Below, piece by piece: positions 11,401 to 22,566 of a DNA stretch of 64,000 nucleotides. This stretch comes from Primula veris (taxonomy: Eukaryota > Streptophyta > Magnoliopsida > Ericales > Primulaceae). How positions within the stretch are numbered: position 1 is the stretch's first letter; each line of letters begins with the position of its first letter. The notes under the pieces are model-generated. The model was not told where the DNA came from. It searched no databases and worked only from the letters and a program-made list of their open reading frames with translations. The stretch is from the NCBI GenBank assembly GCA_963682055.1, contig OY821746.1, forward strand, positions 20,836,481 through 20,900,480. Direction: 5' to 3'. Position numbers and translations under genes: made by a program.

Positions 11401-12994
11401 ATACCGAACTTACCAAACGAAAACCGAAACCGAACCGACTTTCAAAGATCGGTTCGGTTGTACCGTACCGTAATGTCGGTATACCAAACTTTTGGTACCG
11501 ACTTGATTGGTTCGGCTCGAAAAGCGATCGGTTGGTACAAGTCGGTAAAAAATGTCACCCCTACATGTGACGGGGTTGACATCCAACCCCACAATTTCGA
11601 AAAATAAATTTTTTTAGTAATGTTTTTTAAATATTTTTTTTAGTAAGTAACCCTTTCAAAATTATGTATTGTTACTCCAATGACATACTATGATTTTCAT
11701 GTGCTCATAATAGTACTGATTAAAAAATGATAAAAAATTGTAAGTGACACTAACATAACATGCAGGTTGACACATCTACATTTTTGTAAAAATTAAACTA
11801 AAAAATAATTATACTATCATATAGTGGTGGGTGCAAATAAATTTTTTTTAAAAAATTAGTGTGGGTTTTCGGGCAAAGTGAGTATAATGAAATTGTGTAA
11901 CAAATATTTGATTTTGTTTAGATTTATGCATAGTTAGTATATGCGAACTTGAGTATTTAATATACGTATGAAATTTTTGGTTTTTTATTTTTATTTTTGT
12001 ATCTTCGCTTTCATATTTTCCCTTTTTGTACATTGTTTTATCAATTTTATATTTTTTAACCTTCTTCTTCGTATTTTTTTTTGAACATTTGTTTCTTAAT
12101 ATTTATTTTTTTACATTGGTTTCTATTTTTTTTTTTACTTTTGGTCAATTTTTAGATGATGAAACTTTCGGTACATGACTACATGGCTTTATCGCAATGT
12201 TTCTTTTTTGAGTCGACTTTGAAAAAGAAAGTCAAAAAAAAGGGAAAAAAGAGAAGAGAAACCAGGTAAAAAAAATAAAAAAGAAACCACATTAGATAAG
12301 GTAAACAAATGAAAAAACGAAGATGTACAATTCCGGCTTTCCGATTTTTATACTTTGAAAAAAAAACTATGTGCTTCTATTTTGGCAACCCCAGAGATTT
12401 GTTTTGGGCTCCGCCCCTGACTATCCGTATCGTGGCGACCCAAAATATGACCAATTATAAACCTCAATCAAAATTCGGGGACTATTACCCCTGCCTGCCA
12501 TTATGGATCAATAATATTATTTAATGTTATTAATCCATTATTTCATAACACAAGGGGATCTCCAAGAAAGGAGTTTTAATTTCTAAAGATCTCTTCAAAC
12601 ATGTTCTAAACATTCAAATTAGACATGTATCTAACATTTCCAAACAGTTATATACTCCTTAGAAACTATTTATAGGATATCTAAAAGAGTATAAAAATTG
12701 CAATAGTACCATCAAAATTATTGTAAAGTCTGTAATTGCCAGATCAACAAGTGCATACATAATTTGACATGCCAATCATAAAATAATCTCCAAATTAACA
12801 AACACAAGGAAGAAATATAAATAATACTTCACAAAATACCCTAATCTTTAGCTCAAGAAAGAAACAAATACTAGATTAACAATAATCTCAATATCAACTA
12901 ATTATCATAACAGCATTGAAACAAAAATAAAACAAAATCAAGAAAAAAAAACATGAGAACGCAACTCACCACTGTAATTGATAAGAGCTGGCAT
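8419..12994 (-). CDS. EBF1: EIN3-binding F-box protein (EBF1/2-like), complete two-exon gene
   Basis: Exon 1 codes from the ATG at 12994-12992 to 12970 (MPALINYS plus one base, donor GTGAGT). Exon 2 runs from 10277, after a TTTTTTACAG acceptor, to a TAG at 8421-8419. Joined, they give 627 residues, the usual EBF length. A start at 10239 inside exon 2 would lose the conserved MPAL..YSGDD N-terminus. An F-box lies at about residues 48-90 (LPDECLFEILRRIS), followed by the EBF-typical LTRSLEGKKATD and RLAAIAVGT stretches, then leucine-rich repeats to the end (CDILF). In this family the protein is the substrate receptor of an SCF ubiquitin ligase that degrades EIN3/EIL transcription factors in the nucleus and so dampens ethylene signalling. 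The reading frame is intact. EBF1 versus EBF2 cannot be decided here. The gene converges on the CIPK gene. Confidence 0.93.
10914..11563. mobile_element. Non-autonomous hAT-type element in EBF intron 1
   Basis: The ends are TAGGGGTGGCAT and ATGTCACCCCTA, inverted with one mismatch. Flanking octamers TATGTGAG and CATGTGAC share six bases, consistent with an old 8 bp hAT target duplication. Subterminal sequence is full of GGTTCGGT and its complement, and near 11014-11046 GGTATACC palindromes face each other. The interior is AT-rich with no transposase. Confidence 0.6.
11572..12969 (-). other. Remainder of EBF intron 1, no coding signal
   Basis: AT-rich intron sequence upstream (in gene sense) of the hAT element. 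A GC-richer patch near 12395-12450 (GGGCTCCGCCCCTGACTATC) may be old transposon sequence; I cannot classify it. Confidence 0.5.
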
Positions 12995-13170
12995 GATTGC
13001 TTCACAAATTCACCTTTTTTGATTTAAACCAAAACCCAGATTTATAACTCAACAAACACAGCACTAAATTGCACAAAAGAAAGAATTATATTTTTTCAAA
13101 GAACTTAAACTCAGAAGAGCAAAAAGAAAAAAGAGAAGTAGAAGAAAAAGAGAAGATGTTTTTGATAGTG

Positions 13171-13222
<52 letters not shown>

Positions 13223-13330
13223 GCATGCATGCATGTATGTATGTATGTATGTATGTACTGTTTAAGGTTGCCAGTTTTGTTTAGATACATTGTCCCAGAA
13301 CAACCTTTTACCACAGTCATTTAAGTTCAA
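12995..13330 (-). promoter_or_regulatory. EBF 5' UTR / promoter region with microsatellites
   Basis: Sequence directly upstream of the EBF start. It includes a purine/pyrimidine-biased tract at 13085-13160 and a compound microsatellite. No TATA box or start site can be fixed with confidence. Confidence 0.4.
13172..13258. repeat. Compound microsatellite (AT)n-(ATGC)n-(ATGT)n
   Basis: About 24 AT dinucleotides, then short ATGC and ATGT runs, about 180 bases upstream of the EBF start codon. Such loci are often length-polymorphic. Confidence 0.95.
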
Positions 13331-13645
13331 TGTATCCTTACCTGTTACCGGCTATTACCAGTCGCTCTTTCACTAACCTTTGCTTCTACGCAAACTATGT
13401 AACATACAAATAACCCCTATAATTATAAATTCTTTCAATTAAACCCATTAAAATTCCAAAATTTTGCAATTAACCCCAATCCCATTTTTTAAATTACATA
13501 ACTTTACGCTCGATGATCCGTTTTGGTTGTTTTTTGATAATAATTTATTCAATATTCATTCATACCGAGTGAAATTTTATGGGACAACACAACAAAATAG
13601 TTTTCCTTACTAAAATAATACATTTTTTTAAAATATAAATCCATC

Positions 13646-13814
13646 TTCTGATGGCCTTTTTACAATATTGCCATCTTTAACTCAATTTAACTCATGTGAA
13701 TTGACAAACTATACATATCAAACCTATAATTCTGATGGCTTTTTTACAATATTGTCATCTTTAACTCAATTTAACTCATGTGAATTGACAAACTATACAT
13801 ATCAAACCTATAAT
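13646..13814. repeat. Two-copy tandem duplication, about 84 bp each
   Basis: The segment starting TTCTGATGGC at 13646 repeats at 13730 with only a few differences, so the duplication is fairly recent. It has no coding potential. Confidence 0.9.
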
Positions 13815-13859
13815 TTTGTAAAACGAATAAATGAATATAAAGTTAAATCATTTTAAAGA

Positions 13860-15240
13860 TGGATTTTGGCATCAATTGCAACAGTTTGATAGTTTATGTA
13901 GATTAATTGCAAGAATAAATAGTTTATGGGGGTTATTTCTAGGGGTTATTTGCATATTTGTGGGTGCATATATATTATCTGCACCTGCTAAACGCGTTCA
14001 TTCGGACAGCTCACCGACTTTTACCGGTTGTTACTTTATGTTTTTCTTTCCAGCTTATTAAAGCTCTTTTTTATTTTCTACTTGCTCATTAATTTCATTT
14101 ACTAATGACTTTTAAGATTATTCACTTTATTATAGTATAAATGTTTTATTTATCCCCCATAGTCTATGATGCATGAACACTTCAAAAAAATAAATAAATT
14201 AAAGAGTTGGACCTACATCGGACACAGAAAATCATATGTCTGACACGATATATTGACATGTCCGTTATGTATTTTATTTTACCCAGTTGGACACGCGTGC
14301 CGACAATGGACACGCGTATCGGACACTGTTCAACGATAAAAGTACACGATTACTATCTCAAATGTATTTTTTAAAAATGAAAGTGATTTATAAAAATGTA
14401 GATTTAATATAAATATATGACATATTTTATAACAATTAGATCAAAATTGTAACATTGTTGTTTCTTTGTTTAAATTGAAAAATATGTCACATATAAAAAA
14501 AATATAATTTTATACTCTATTAAGTGTCCTTCTCGAATCGTGTACTAAATTTTAAATTTTTATTGTTTTAACGTGTTTGTGTCGTGTCGTGTCGGATGCG
14601 TGAACTCGTGTCCTGTCGTATAGGCTATAGTAATACTACTTTTCATAGTATTATTGTTTGTCTCTCCTTGAATAAAAAGAAAAGGTAGATATAAGAAGAA
14701 AGTAAAATTTACTTTTACTCATTTGTTATTGCATAACCATTATGGGGACATGACATGAATCTAATTTCAATACTTAGATTTACAAGCTATTCGGGAATCT
14801 AATATGAATGAATGCATGATTAATTATACTCCAAAACAATGTCTTTATAATGTTACTTAATTTGAAGTAGAGTTTTTTTTTTTTAAATAAGAAGTAGAGT
14901 AAATAGTACACTCTAGTTAATTAGTTGTAGTTTTATTATAGATCCCACAATTTCACTATTTTCCACAATCATATCACGCATTTCATTAGTAAATGTATTC
15001 TCTCCTTCAAAATATTCACGTTACATCAAATTCGAGATGAAAATGAGCTAAGAGAGGGTTAGCATATAAAAGAAGAGAGTTCAATTTTTTTTTTTTTATA
15101 ATAGAGAGAGGGTATATTTGTCTCTTAAAGATTAAGGAGCAAGAAGAATGGAAATAAATCTTTTTAAATCCTAGAATTTGAGATGTAAAAGAGACCGGAA
15201 GAGGAAACATGTTTTCTTTAGTGATGATTATCATTTCTAC
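13860..15240. other. Intergenic DNA with a GTGTCG-rich patch
   Basis: No gene seen. At 14200-14630 motifs such as CGGACAC and GTGTCGTGTCG face inward from both sides of an AT-rich core. This resembles a small non-autonomous transposon, but I could not fix termini or a target duplication. Confidence 0.35.
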
Positions 15241-15320
15241 TGTTTCATTTATATGTTAAATGAATGATGCTTACGGAAACAAGAAGTGAACATCAACGAC
15301 AAAATCCGATCATAAAAATA

Positions 15321-15362
15321 CACGTGGCCTATTTTTATAATCCACTAAAAATAGCCCACGTG
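15321..15362. promoter_or_regulatory. Inverted pair of CACGTG (G-box) motifs
   Basis: CACGTGGCCTATTTTTA and, 25 bases on, AAAAATAGCCCACGTG form an inverted repeat with a G-box at each outer edge. G-boxes bind plant bZIP and bHLH factors. If the LTR begins at 15241 this lies in its U3 promoter part; otherwise it is flanking DNA. Confidence 0.4.
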
Positions 15363-15679
15363 TTTTTTTAAACAAAATTAAATTGATTACTAATCTCTAA
15401 ATTTAAATAGAAAAGAAGTCATTAGTAATTTAAAAGAAAATAAATTATAATTTATTATCACATAAAATTAAGATGGTAAATTTAAATAAAATAAAAGTAT
15501 TTCTTTTCCTAAAAACACATTTAATATGGAGCAAACAAAGAGTTTTTAAAATTATAGAACTCATTAAAATGTTTTCAAACCACAAATACTAAATTTAAAT
15601 CAAATGACAAGTGTTGATCCTATATGATAATGGGCCGAAACTTAGAGAGGTGCCCTTACAATTTAAAACCCACCCCAAA

Positions 15680-15690
15680 AGCTATAAATA
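15680..15690 (+). promoter_or_regulatory. TATA box of the LTR promoter
   Basis: CTATAAATAGA is a strong plant TATA match, followed about 30-50 bases later by CT- and GA-rich sequence where transcription would begin. Confidence 0.6.
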
Positions 15691-15914
15691 GAGGGGTGGG
15701 GGTGCCATAATTCTCACAATCAAAAAGTTTTGAAGACTAGAGAGAGAGAAGCTCCTTCACAGACGCCAGGAAATCAGCTCCGCTCCTCCACGGCCGCCAG
15801 GGAATCAGCTCCGCTCCTCCACAAACGTCGGGGGATCAACTCCTAGGAGAAGCTCTGCGCACTCCGGCCTCAACGAACGCTTTCAAAGTCTGTAACAAAT
15901 CTGCAATAAACTTG

Positions 15915-16470
15915 GCATTCGATCTTCAAGAACGTCTAAAAGCAGCAAGCAAGGCGTTTTTACGGATAAAAATCTTCAAGTTCTTCCCCAAATCTGAAGA
16001 ACTCCTACAACAAATCTGCCTTCGATCTTCAGGAACGACTACAAGCAATAAGCAAGACGTTTCTGCAAATCAAAGTCTTCAAAGTTCTTCACCAAATCTA
16101 AAGAAGTTCTGCAACAAATCTGCCTTCGATCTTCAAGAACGTCTAAAAGCAGCAAGCAAGGCGTTTCTACGGATCAAAATCTTCAAGTTCTTCCCCAAAT
16201 CTGAAGAACTCCTACAACAAATCTGCCTTCGATCTTGAGGAACGACTACAAACAATAAGCAAGACGTTTCTGCAAATCAAAGTCTTCAAAGTTCTTCACC
16301 AAATCTAAAGAAGTTCTGCAACAAATCTGCCTTCGATATTTAAGAACGACTACAAGCAGTAAGCAAAACGTTTATGCAAATCAAAGTCTTCAAAGTTCTT
16401 CAACAAATCTGAAGATCTCCACCCAAGAAATCTACAACAAATCGGCATTCGATCTTCAGGAACGACTACA
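15915..16470 (+). repeat. Tandem repeats within the 5' LTR (about 207 bp, with ~100 bp half-units)
   Basis: GATCTTCAAGAACGTCTAAA at 15921 recurs at 16128, a 207-base period. Each unit holds two diverged halves built on TTCGATCTTCA.GAACG, AAGTTCTTC and CAACAAATCTGCC. At least five half-units are present. This creates a short repetitive open frame at 15912-16238 that I do not regard as a gene. Confidence 0.8.
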
Positions 16471-16890
16471 CAAAGGCAAAAACACGTTTCTCTAGATCAA
16501 AATCTCCAAGTTTTTCACCAAATCCAAAGAACGTCAAGATCATCAACGAAATCAACAAAACTGCAAAGTTCTTCATCAAACCCGAAGAATTTTACTCGAC
16601 TTTAGCAAACTCAACAAAATTCATCAGAGAGTCTACAACAGCATTTCGAGCCATCACAAATTGTTCGAAGAGGAGAATCAAAGGACTTTTATTTCTATAT
16701 TTTATTTTAGAAATTATCAGAGATTGTACCCGTAAATTAATTGATAAATAAAATTTACTTTGCTTCGCATTCATTTTTCCTGTCTTTAGCACTTGGTGAA
16801 AATTTGTGTGAAACAAATTTTGGCACACCCGGTGGGACTTCTCTGCCTTTCATCTCTTCTCTTCATCAAATCAAGTTAACCAACAATTTG

Positions 16891-18700
16891 ATGGCTCCAA
16901 AGAAAGACTCCTCCAAAGTAATTGAAGATTCTTCCTTAATCGGCGAGAAGAGGACGATTTCAAATGTTTACACCAGAACTAGAAGCAACAAGTCTTCCGA
17001 CACTCAAGCATTAGATCAACCAATGGAAACTCCAACTCACGCGAAAGGCATCGAACTTGGGGGCAAATTAAACTCAGCAGAGTACCTACGCATACGACCT
17101 CAAGAGGCTCTCACTCGTGATGGAAAATCTGCTGCGAAATTCATATATGAACAACTAGGCAAATGTGAACAAGAGGGCGATGAAAAAGATGGGGTCACTG
17201 CTTCAGACTCGGAGTCTCCACTTAACAGCCCGCGATCTTCTGACTCAACTATTATGCCGGCCATGACTACAAATATATTGGCATTGGAAGAACAAGTTTC
17301 CATCCTAACAAAAACTCTAGAAGGTCTCATGAAGGCAACAACAGAGCGAGATACCCAATTTGCAATGTTAATGAATAAGGTGGAATTTCTGGCACTGACT
17401 AGTGAAACCGTTGTAAATGAAGAGAAACCATTCGAAGTCGAAGGATCTTCAAGCAAAGACAAAGGGAAGAGAAAAAACATAGAGGTTCTTCCTGATGGTT
17501 CAATTCCTGTTGATCAACTGAAGGATTTCATACTTGGCACCGTTAAGAGACGCTACGAAGAAGTGACACATTCCTCATTAAGCTATGTTAAGCCTTACAG
17601 CAGGAAGATAGATCGCTTGAAAATGCTTGCAGGATATCAACCCCCAAGATTTCAGCAATTCGATGGTAAAGGAAATCCAAAGCAACATGTAGCTCATTTC
17701 GTAGAAACGTGCAGCAATGTTCGAACAGAAGGAGACCTCATCGTAAAGTAATTCGTCCGGACATTGAAGGACAACGCATTTGATTGGTACTACGACTTAG
17801 CACCTGGATCAATTGACAACTGGGAACAACTCGAGGATGAATTTCTCAATTGCTTCTACAGCACTCGCCGGACAGTGAGCATGATCGAACTAACCAACAC
17901 TCGCCAATGGGAATGATGAGCCTGTCACCGATTACATCAACATATGGAGGGGATTGAGCCTCAACTGCAAATATAGATTGTGTGAGTCATCCGACATCAA
18001 AATGTGTATCCAAGGCATGCATTGGGGATTGAGATACATTCTTCAAGGAATAAAGCCGAAGTCCTTTGGAGAACTAGCAAGCCAAGCTCATGACATGGAG
18101 TTCAGCATTTCAACATGCGGAGATCAAGCTTTACCGTTTCAAATGTCACATAAAACAAAAAGTAAACCCGAAAGCACGAGATGGGGCAGGGCTCATCCAA
18201 ACACTGACAAAAAGGAGTCATTCGTTGTTTCTGCTAGCCTGCCAAAGGCCTCTTCAACTTCCAAGATTAACACAAGCATGAAGAAAGTCGAAGTTGAAAA
18301 GTTTGACAATCAATGGAATGGAAAGAGAAGGCTCACCCTGAAGGAAATGCAAGAGAAGGAGTATCAGTTTCCAGATACCGAAGTACCAAGAATGCTAGAC
18401 GAACTTTTGGCCCTCAACTTGATTGAACTTCCAGAAATGAAGCGTCCAGAAGAGGCTGATAAAGTGAACGACACAAATTACTGCAAGTTCCATCGTCTAC
18501 TCAGCCATCCAACTCATCGATGTTTCGTGCTGAAAGAAAAGATCGTCCAGCTAGCCAGCCAAGGAAAGATTTTGTTGGAAGAAGAAGATGAAGCAAAAGC
18601 TCATTATGCAACCTTCATTAGTGTTGTCCAGTTGAAAGCGTACGCAACCCAACAACAATGCTCATCCAATTTGGCTCATTCCCACCAATGGAATTCATAG
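16891..18700 (+). pseudogene. Gag-like gene of the gypsy-type element, broken
   Basis: The ATG at 16891 begins MAPKKDSS. An acidic, serine-rich N-terminus is followed by the gag capsid-type block (AGYQPPRFQQFDGKGNP at about 17630). The frame hits a TAA at 17749-17751, where the capsid similarity simply continues (WYYDLAPGS, DEFLNCFYSTRRT), then is disrupted again near 17915 by a frameshift with tandem TGA codons. It resumes at about 17954 and runs to 18700, including a YCKFHRLLSHPTHRCFVLK zinc-ribbon-like stretch typical of this lineage. The first lesion looks like a single C-to-T change. Function in intact relatives: structural protein of virus-like particles. Confidence 0.8.
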
Positions 18701-19709
18701 TTGAAGAACATGCCTCTGTAAACTCAACACAAAATGAAGACTACAAAACTAATGGGGACATAATTCTAGAAAACCTTCCCGAAGATCAACATAAAAAATC
18801 TGAACTCATGTCATTGGAAAATAATCAAATCCACCAGCATCAGCAAGAGGGGGCAAGATACAAATTCAGTGAGAACAGCCATTGTTTCTTCGATGTCTGC
18901 AATTGTGAGGACTGCATAAAGTACCAATGAAAGGAATGGTGCTACGAAGACGAAGACCCAAATATTAGGAAGAAGAAAAATAAGAAGAAAAATACTCAGC
19001 AATTGTTCAAGGAAAGGTACGAAGGTGGAGACCCGCAAATTGGCCTCCTTGGAGAATCGTCTGGAAAGTTCGATTACTAAGTCCAGTATGGCAAAGCACA
19101 AGAAGTGAATCCATTTTCATCTAAAAAGCACCATAACAACGAATTTGGTGAAGAATCGAATGCAAACGAAGTTTGGAAATCCTCAAGTTTTGATAGTGCC
19201 TCTGAAGTTCCTAATGAAGTGTGCAAAATAGAAGAAATCAGCCAGATTCCGCATACGTCTGAGCCTTGCAAAGATCTTTGTCAAGAATTCCAACAAGCTC
19301 TTAAAGAAAGATATGAAGCCAATGATAAACAAGTTGGGAAGCTTAAGGAAACTGATGGGGACTACTACGTTCTACGTTACAAAAAGCGAGTGATTGAAGA
19401 ATCCATTCCGGAAAGACCAAGCATGGAGGTTCCAATCGCCTACTACTATCGAGGAAATCCTATTTATAAGTTCAAAGATGATGACGATCATTGCTTCTGA
19501 GATGTTTGTGAATGTGATGGTTGCATAAATGATAGATACTCTTAAGAAGAAGATGAAGATGACTGGTATGCTGCCTTATGTAATGTCGCAGCTATCGAAG
19601 AGCTTCCCAAAGAAAATGAGGATGAGTCCACTACACACTCAGCAATACCCACTCAATCTGAAGAAGTAAATGAAGTAACAAACGTGACGACTATCAACTT
19701 CTCTGACAA

Positions 19710-20060
19710 AGACTTGTTACTCGATGCAAAACCCCATAATCGTCCATTGTTCATTTCTGGCTACGCACGAGAGAAGAAAGTAAGGAGGATCTTACTAGAT
19801 GGAGGATCTGTTGTCAATATTTTACCACTATGGATTGTTAAATGATCTTGGACTATCTCCCAGCCGCCTAATGATTCAAGGATTTAACCAAGATGGACAA
19901 AGAGCGATTGGCACAATACGTTTGGAGCTTGTCATCAACAACCTTACATCAACTGCTTTGTTTCACGTCCTCAATGCGAAGACTTCATATAACATGCTTC
20001 TAGTTCGGCCTTGGATTCACGAGAATAGAGTCGTCCCATCAACTCTTCACTAATGTTTTA
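19710..20060 (+). pseudogene. Retropepsin-like protease region, frameshifted
   Basis: The retropepsin signature appears as LLDGGSVVNILP at about 19795-19830, with the active-site aspartate present. The following conserved part (LGLSPSRLMIQGF, then LLVRPWIHE) is in another frame, so there is an indel near 19840. The linker between gag and this region (18700-19700) is acidic and lysine-rich and carries several stops. The enzyme would cleave the polyprotein in intact relatives. Confidence 0.75.
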
Positions 20061-20080
20061 AGTATTGCCAAAATGATGTC

Positions 20081-21140
20081 GTGAAGAAAGTTGAAGCTGA
20101 TAACAATCCCTTCAACGGAGTGGAAGCTTATTTCGCTGACGCCAAGTTCTATGTGGATAAACCAAAGAAGGAAGATGCCCTTGAATCTCTTTCACCAGCT
20201 GTTATGGAAAAGAAAACTAAAGAAGGCCAAGGAGGAAAGAGTACGAAAAGTAAGAGTGTACTAACAAACAAGAAAGAAACTCCAATGGTTTGCTACGCTC
20301 CCAAGTCAAGTAACATCGATGCGATATGAATTTCAAAGACTTAACAATTCCTGCCACTATGATCAAACGAACAACGATACTCAAAGGTTTTATGCGACCA
20401 ACACATGGCCCTGTTACTGAACATGGAGAGACTTCAAGCACTCAATCTTTTTGCGAAAAAACCTGCAAGATACTTACAAATTGTGGATACTCCAAGGAAA
20501 GTTCGAATCTGCTTGGAAAGCTTGTTCGAGAAGTAACTGGAGAAAAGGTTCAAGGTTTAAATCCAACACAAAATATGCTCAAGCAAAAGGGCTTCGCTGT
20601 GAAAGAATCTCATGTTGGAATTGGCTACAAGATGCATGTTCCAGCTCGTATCATCATAAAGAAGTCAAATAACTGTTATACTACATTCGAGGATGCTGAA
20701 TCGATAGGAGAAAATGATGTTCCTGTCATCGATCACCAGGGACTACAAAACTTGCCACCAATGACTCCTCAACGGTCATTGGAAAGGAAATTGGTTCTTG
20801 AAGGAATGGGGGAAATGTAATTTCACGATCTGTATTTAAAAGATTATCTAGTAGGCGACCATCAGTATTTAGACGACTTGGTAGAAGAAGATCTATTTTT
20901 GACCGGCTTGGCACGACAACGAATACATTAGTTTCTCAAAGGCGTCTCGCAAGAAAGGTCCGAGTAGTCGTTGTTGTCCAAGATACCACACAGACAAAAA
21001 CCTTGCAAGTCACAACGTCTTACCACATTACGGGGATCGATAAGGAAGATCATATTGAAGAAGAGGTAGAAGATGCTCCTGAAGAACTCGAAGAAGGTGT
21101 TAGATCTACTGTGGATGAATTGAAAGAAGTCAACCTAAGC
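20081..21140 (+). pseudogene. Post-protease segment up to the deletion joint
   Basis: Open stretches at 20081-20329 and 20326-20820 include KGFAVKESHVGIGYKMHVPA. From 20830 a part with repeated SVF.RLG / SIFDRLG motifs follows, ending in an acidic run. In this gypsy lineage such motifs sit directly before reverse transcriptase. The sequence stops being pol-like at 21140, where LTR sequence begins. Confidence 0.6.
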
Positions 21141-21692
21141 TAGACGTTTCTGCAAATCAAAGTCTTCAAAGTTCTTCACCAAATCTAAAGAAGTTCTGCA
21201 ACAAATCTGCCTTCGATCTTCAAGAACGACTACAAGCAGTAAGCAAGACGTTTCTGCAAATCAAAGTCTTCGAAGTTCTTCAACAAATCTGAAGATCTCC
21301 ACCCAAGAAATCTACAACAAATCGGCATTCGATCTTCAGGAACGACTACACAAAGGCAAAAACACGTTTCTCTATATCAAAATCTCCAAGTTTTTCACCA
21401 AATCCAAATAACGTCAAGATCATCAACGAAATCAACAAAACTGCAAAGTTCTTCATCAAACCCGAAGAATTTTACTCGACTTTAGCAAGCTCAACAAAAT
21501 TCATCAAAGAGTCTACAACAACATTTCGAGCCATCACAAATTGTTCGAAGAGGAGAATCAAAGGACTTTTATTTCTATATTTTATTTTAGAAATTATCAG
21601 AGATTGTACCCACAAATTAATTGATAAATAAAATTTACTTTGCTTCGCATTCATTTTTCCTGTTTTCAGCACTTGGTGAAAATTTGTATGAT

Positions 21693-21695
<3 letters not shown>
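21141..21695 (+). repeat. Truncated 3' LTR of the gypsy-type element
   Basis: It matches 16253-16815 of the 5' LTR closely and ends in GATACA. The promoter-bearing upstream part is missing. The outer edge abuts a long TA microsatellite, so a target duplication cannot be verified. Confidence 0.8.

Positions 21696-21749
<54 letters not shown>
21696..21749. repeat. (TA)n microsatellite
   Basis: About 27 AT dinucleotides immediately after the 3' LTR end. Confidence 0.95.
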
Positions 21750-21753
<4 letters not shown>

Positions 21754-22039
21754 TACATATGTACTATATATATTATTTGTATGCATGTATACCTGATGTA
21801 TATGTATATATATATCTACTCTATTTTGTATTATGTATGTTATTTTAAATAAAAATTTGTACTTTTTTATGAAAAGATCATACTGATGTGCACGTGACTG
21901 CTTTTCCATGGAACTGTTAGGGTTTTGAATGGAAAAGTTGATAAGACTAGAAATGCTGAAATATGGGGTAAAAAATTAAACAAATAAGAATTCAGGGATA
22001 TAAAACTGAAAAAATGTAAATTTAGGATACAAAACATCA

Positions 22040-22124
22040 TAAAATCCAGAAATGTTATTATTCTCAATAAATAATCTCACATCTTCTTGTTTTGAGGGGT
22101 GACAAAAAACCCTTACGTTCCAAC
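22040..22124 (-). pseudogene. LINE ORF2 endonuclease N-terminal scrap
   Basis: On the minus strand, reading from the copia insertion site, the frame gives NVRVFCHPSKQEDVRLFIEN. This resembles the start of plant L1 ORF2 endonucleases (WNVRGL...PSKQ..V..F). Similarity fades by about 22050, so only some 25 codons survive. It lies on the far side of the copia element from LINE ORF1, as expected if copia inserted at the ORF1-ORF2 junction. Confidence 0.55.
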
Positions 22125-22424
22125 GGATGGATTTTGAAAGAATATAAAAGGAGATCGGAAAATTAGTAACAAATATGTTGGAAAAAACATAAGAATAAAA
22201 AAAGGGAAATGACTTTTTATTATTTTGGTGTCTTTTACAAAGGTAAAAACATCAGTTATTTATACTAAACTCTACATAAATGTAGTAAATGAAAGGTTAA
22301 ATAGTTTTAATCTCATAAATTAATAGTCTCTAAAAAACCTTATAAAATGTAAATGCATGATTTTTAAAAACTTATAAAATATAAATTCTAAATAATAATA
22401 CCACACAAGTTACTTTTTTCAACA
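22125..22424 (-). repeat. Copia 3' LTR (left copy)
   Basis: Terminal TGTTGGA is altered to GGATGGA at the left edge; the right edge reads TTCAACA and meets the polypurine tract. It is alignable to 26483-26771 with many differences. Confidence 0.8.
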
Positions 22425-22566
22425 CTCCCCCTTAATCTTGTTTGGTAACTCCGAGCATAATACTCCATCTTAAAAAATGTTCGTATTTGAGAGCTTTCGT
22501 AAAAATATCCGTCAATTGATCTTGTGAACTCGCGTAGTTTACTTTAACATCCTTATTTTCAATACA

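Larger units (their letters stand above)
15241..16815 (+). repeat. 5' LTR of the gypsy-type element (left edge uncertain)
   Basis: It ends GAAACA, followed by the expected primer-binding zone (16816 onward, TTTTGGCACACCCGGTGGGA). It includes a TATA box and internal tandem repeats. It is almost identical to the 3' LTR where they overlap, which points to a fairly recent insertion. Confidence 0.6.
15241..21695 (+). mobile_element. Internally deleted Ty3/gypsy-type LTR element (gag-protease only)
   Basis: Two copies of a near-identical sequence (16253-16815 and about 21141-21695) are the ends of the two LTRs. Between them lie a gag-like gene and a protease-like region on the plus strand. Reverse transcriptase, RNase H and integrase are missing. 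The interior breaks off just where related elements would continue into reverse transcriptase and joins the middle of the 3' LTR at a shared TAAGC (21136-21140). This indicates a deletion that removed the rest of pol plus the upstream part of the 3' LTR. The start at 15241 is uncertain: TGTTTC there mirrors the GAAACA end, but later starts (about 15613 or 15624) are possible. Coding parts carry stops and frameshifts, so the element is dead. Confidence 0.75.

Noticed and set aside
13111..13320. Short minus-strand frame with repeated YI residues
   Set aside because: Produced by the AT microsatellite. The same applies to the frames at 21621-21852.
15912..16238. 108-codon plus-strand open frame
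   Set aside because: It is the 207 bp LTR tandem repeat read through; internal duplication explains the repeated peptide.
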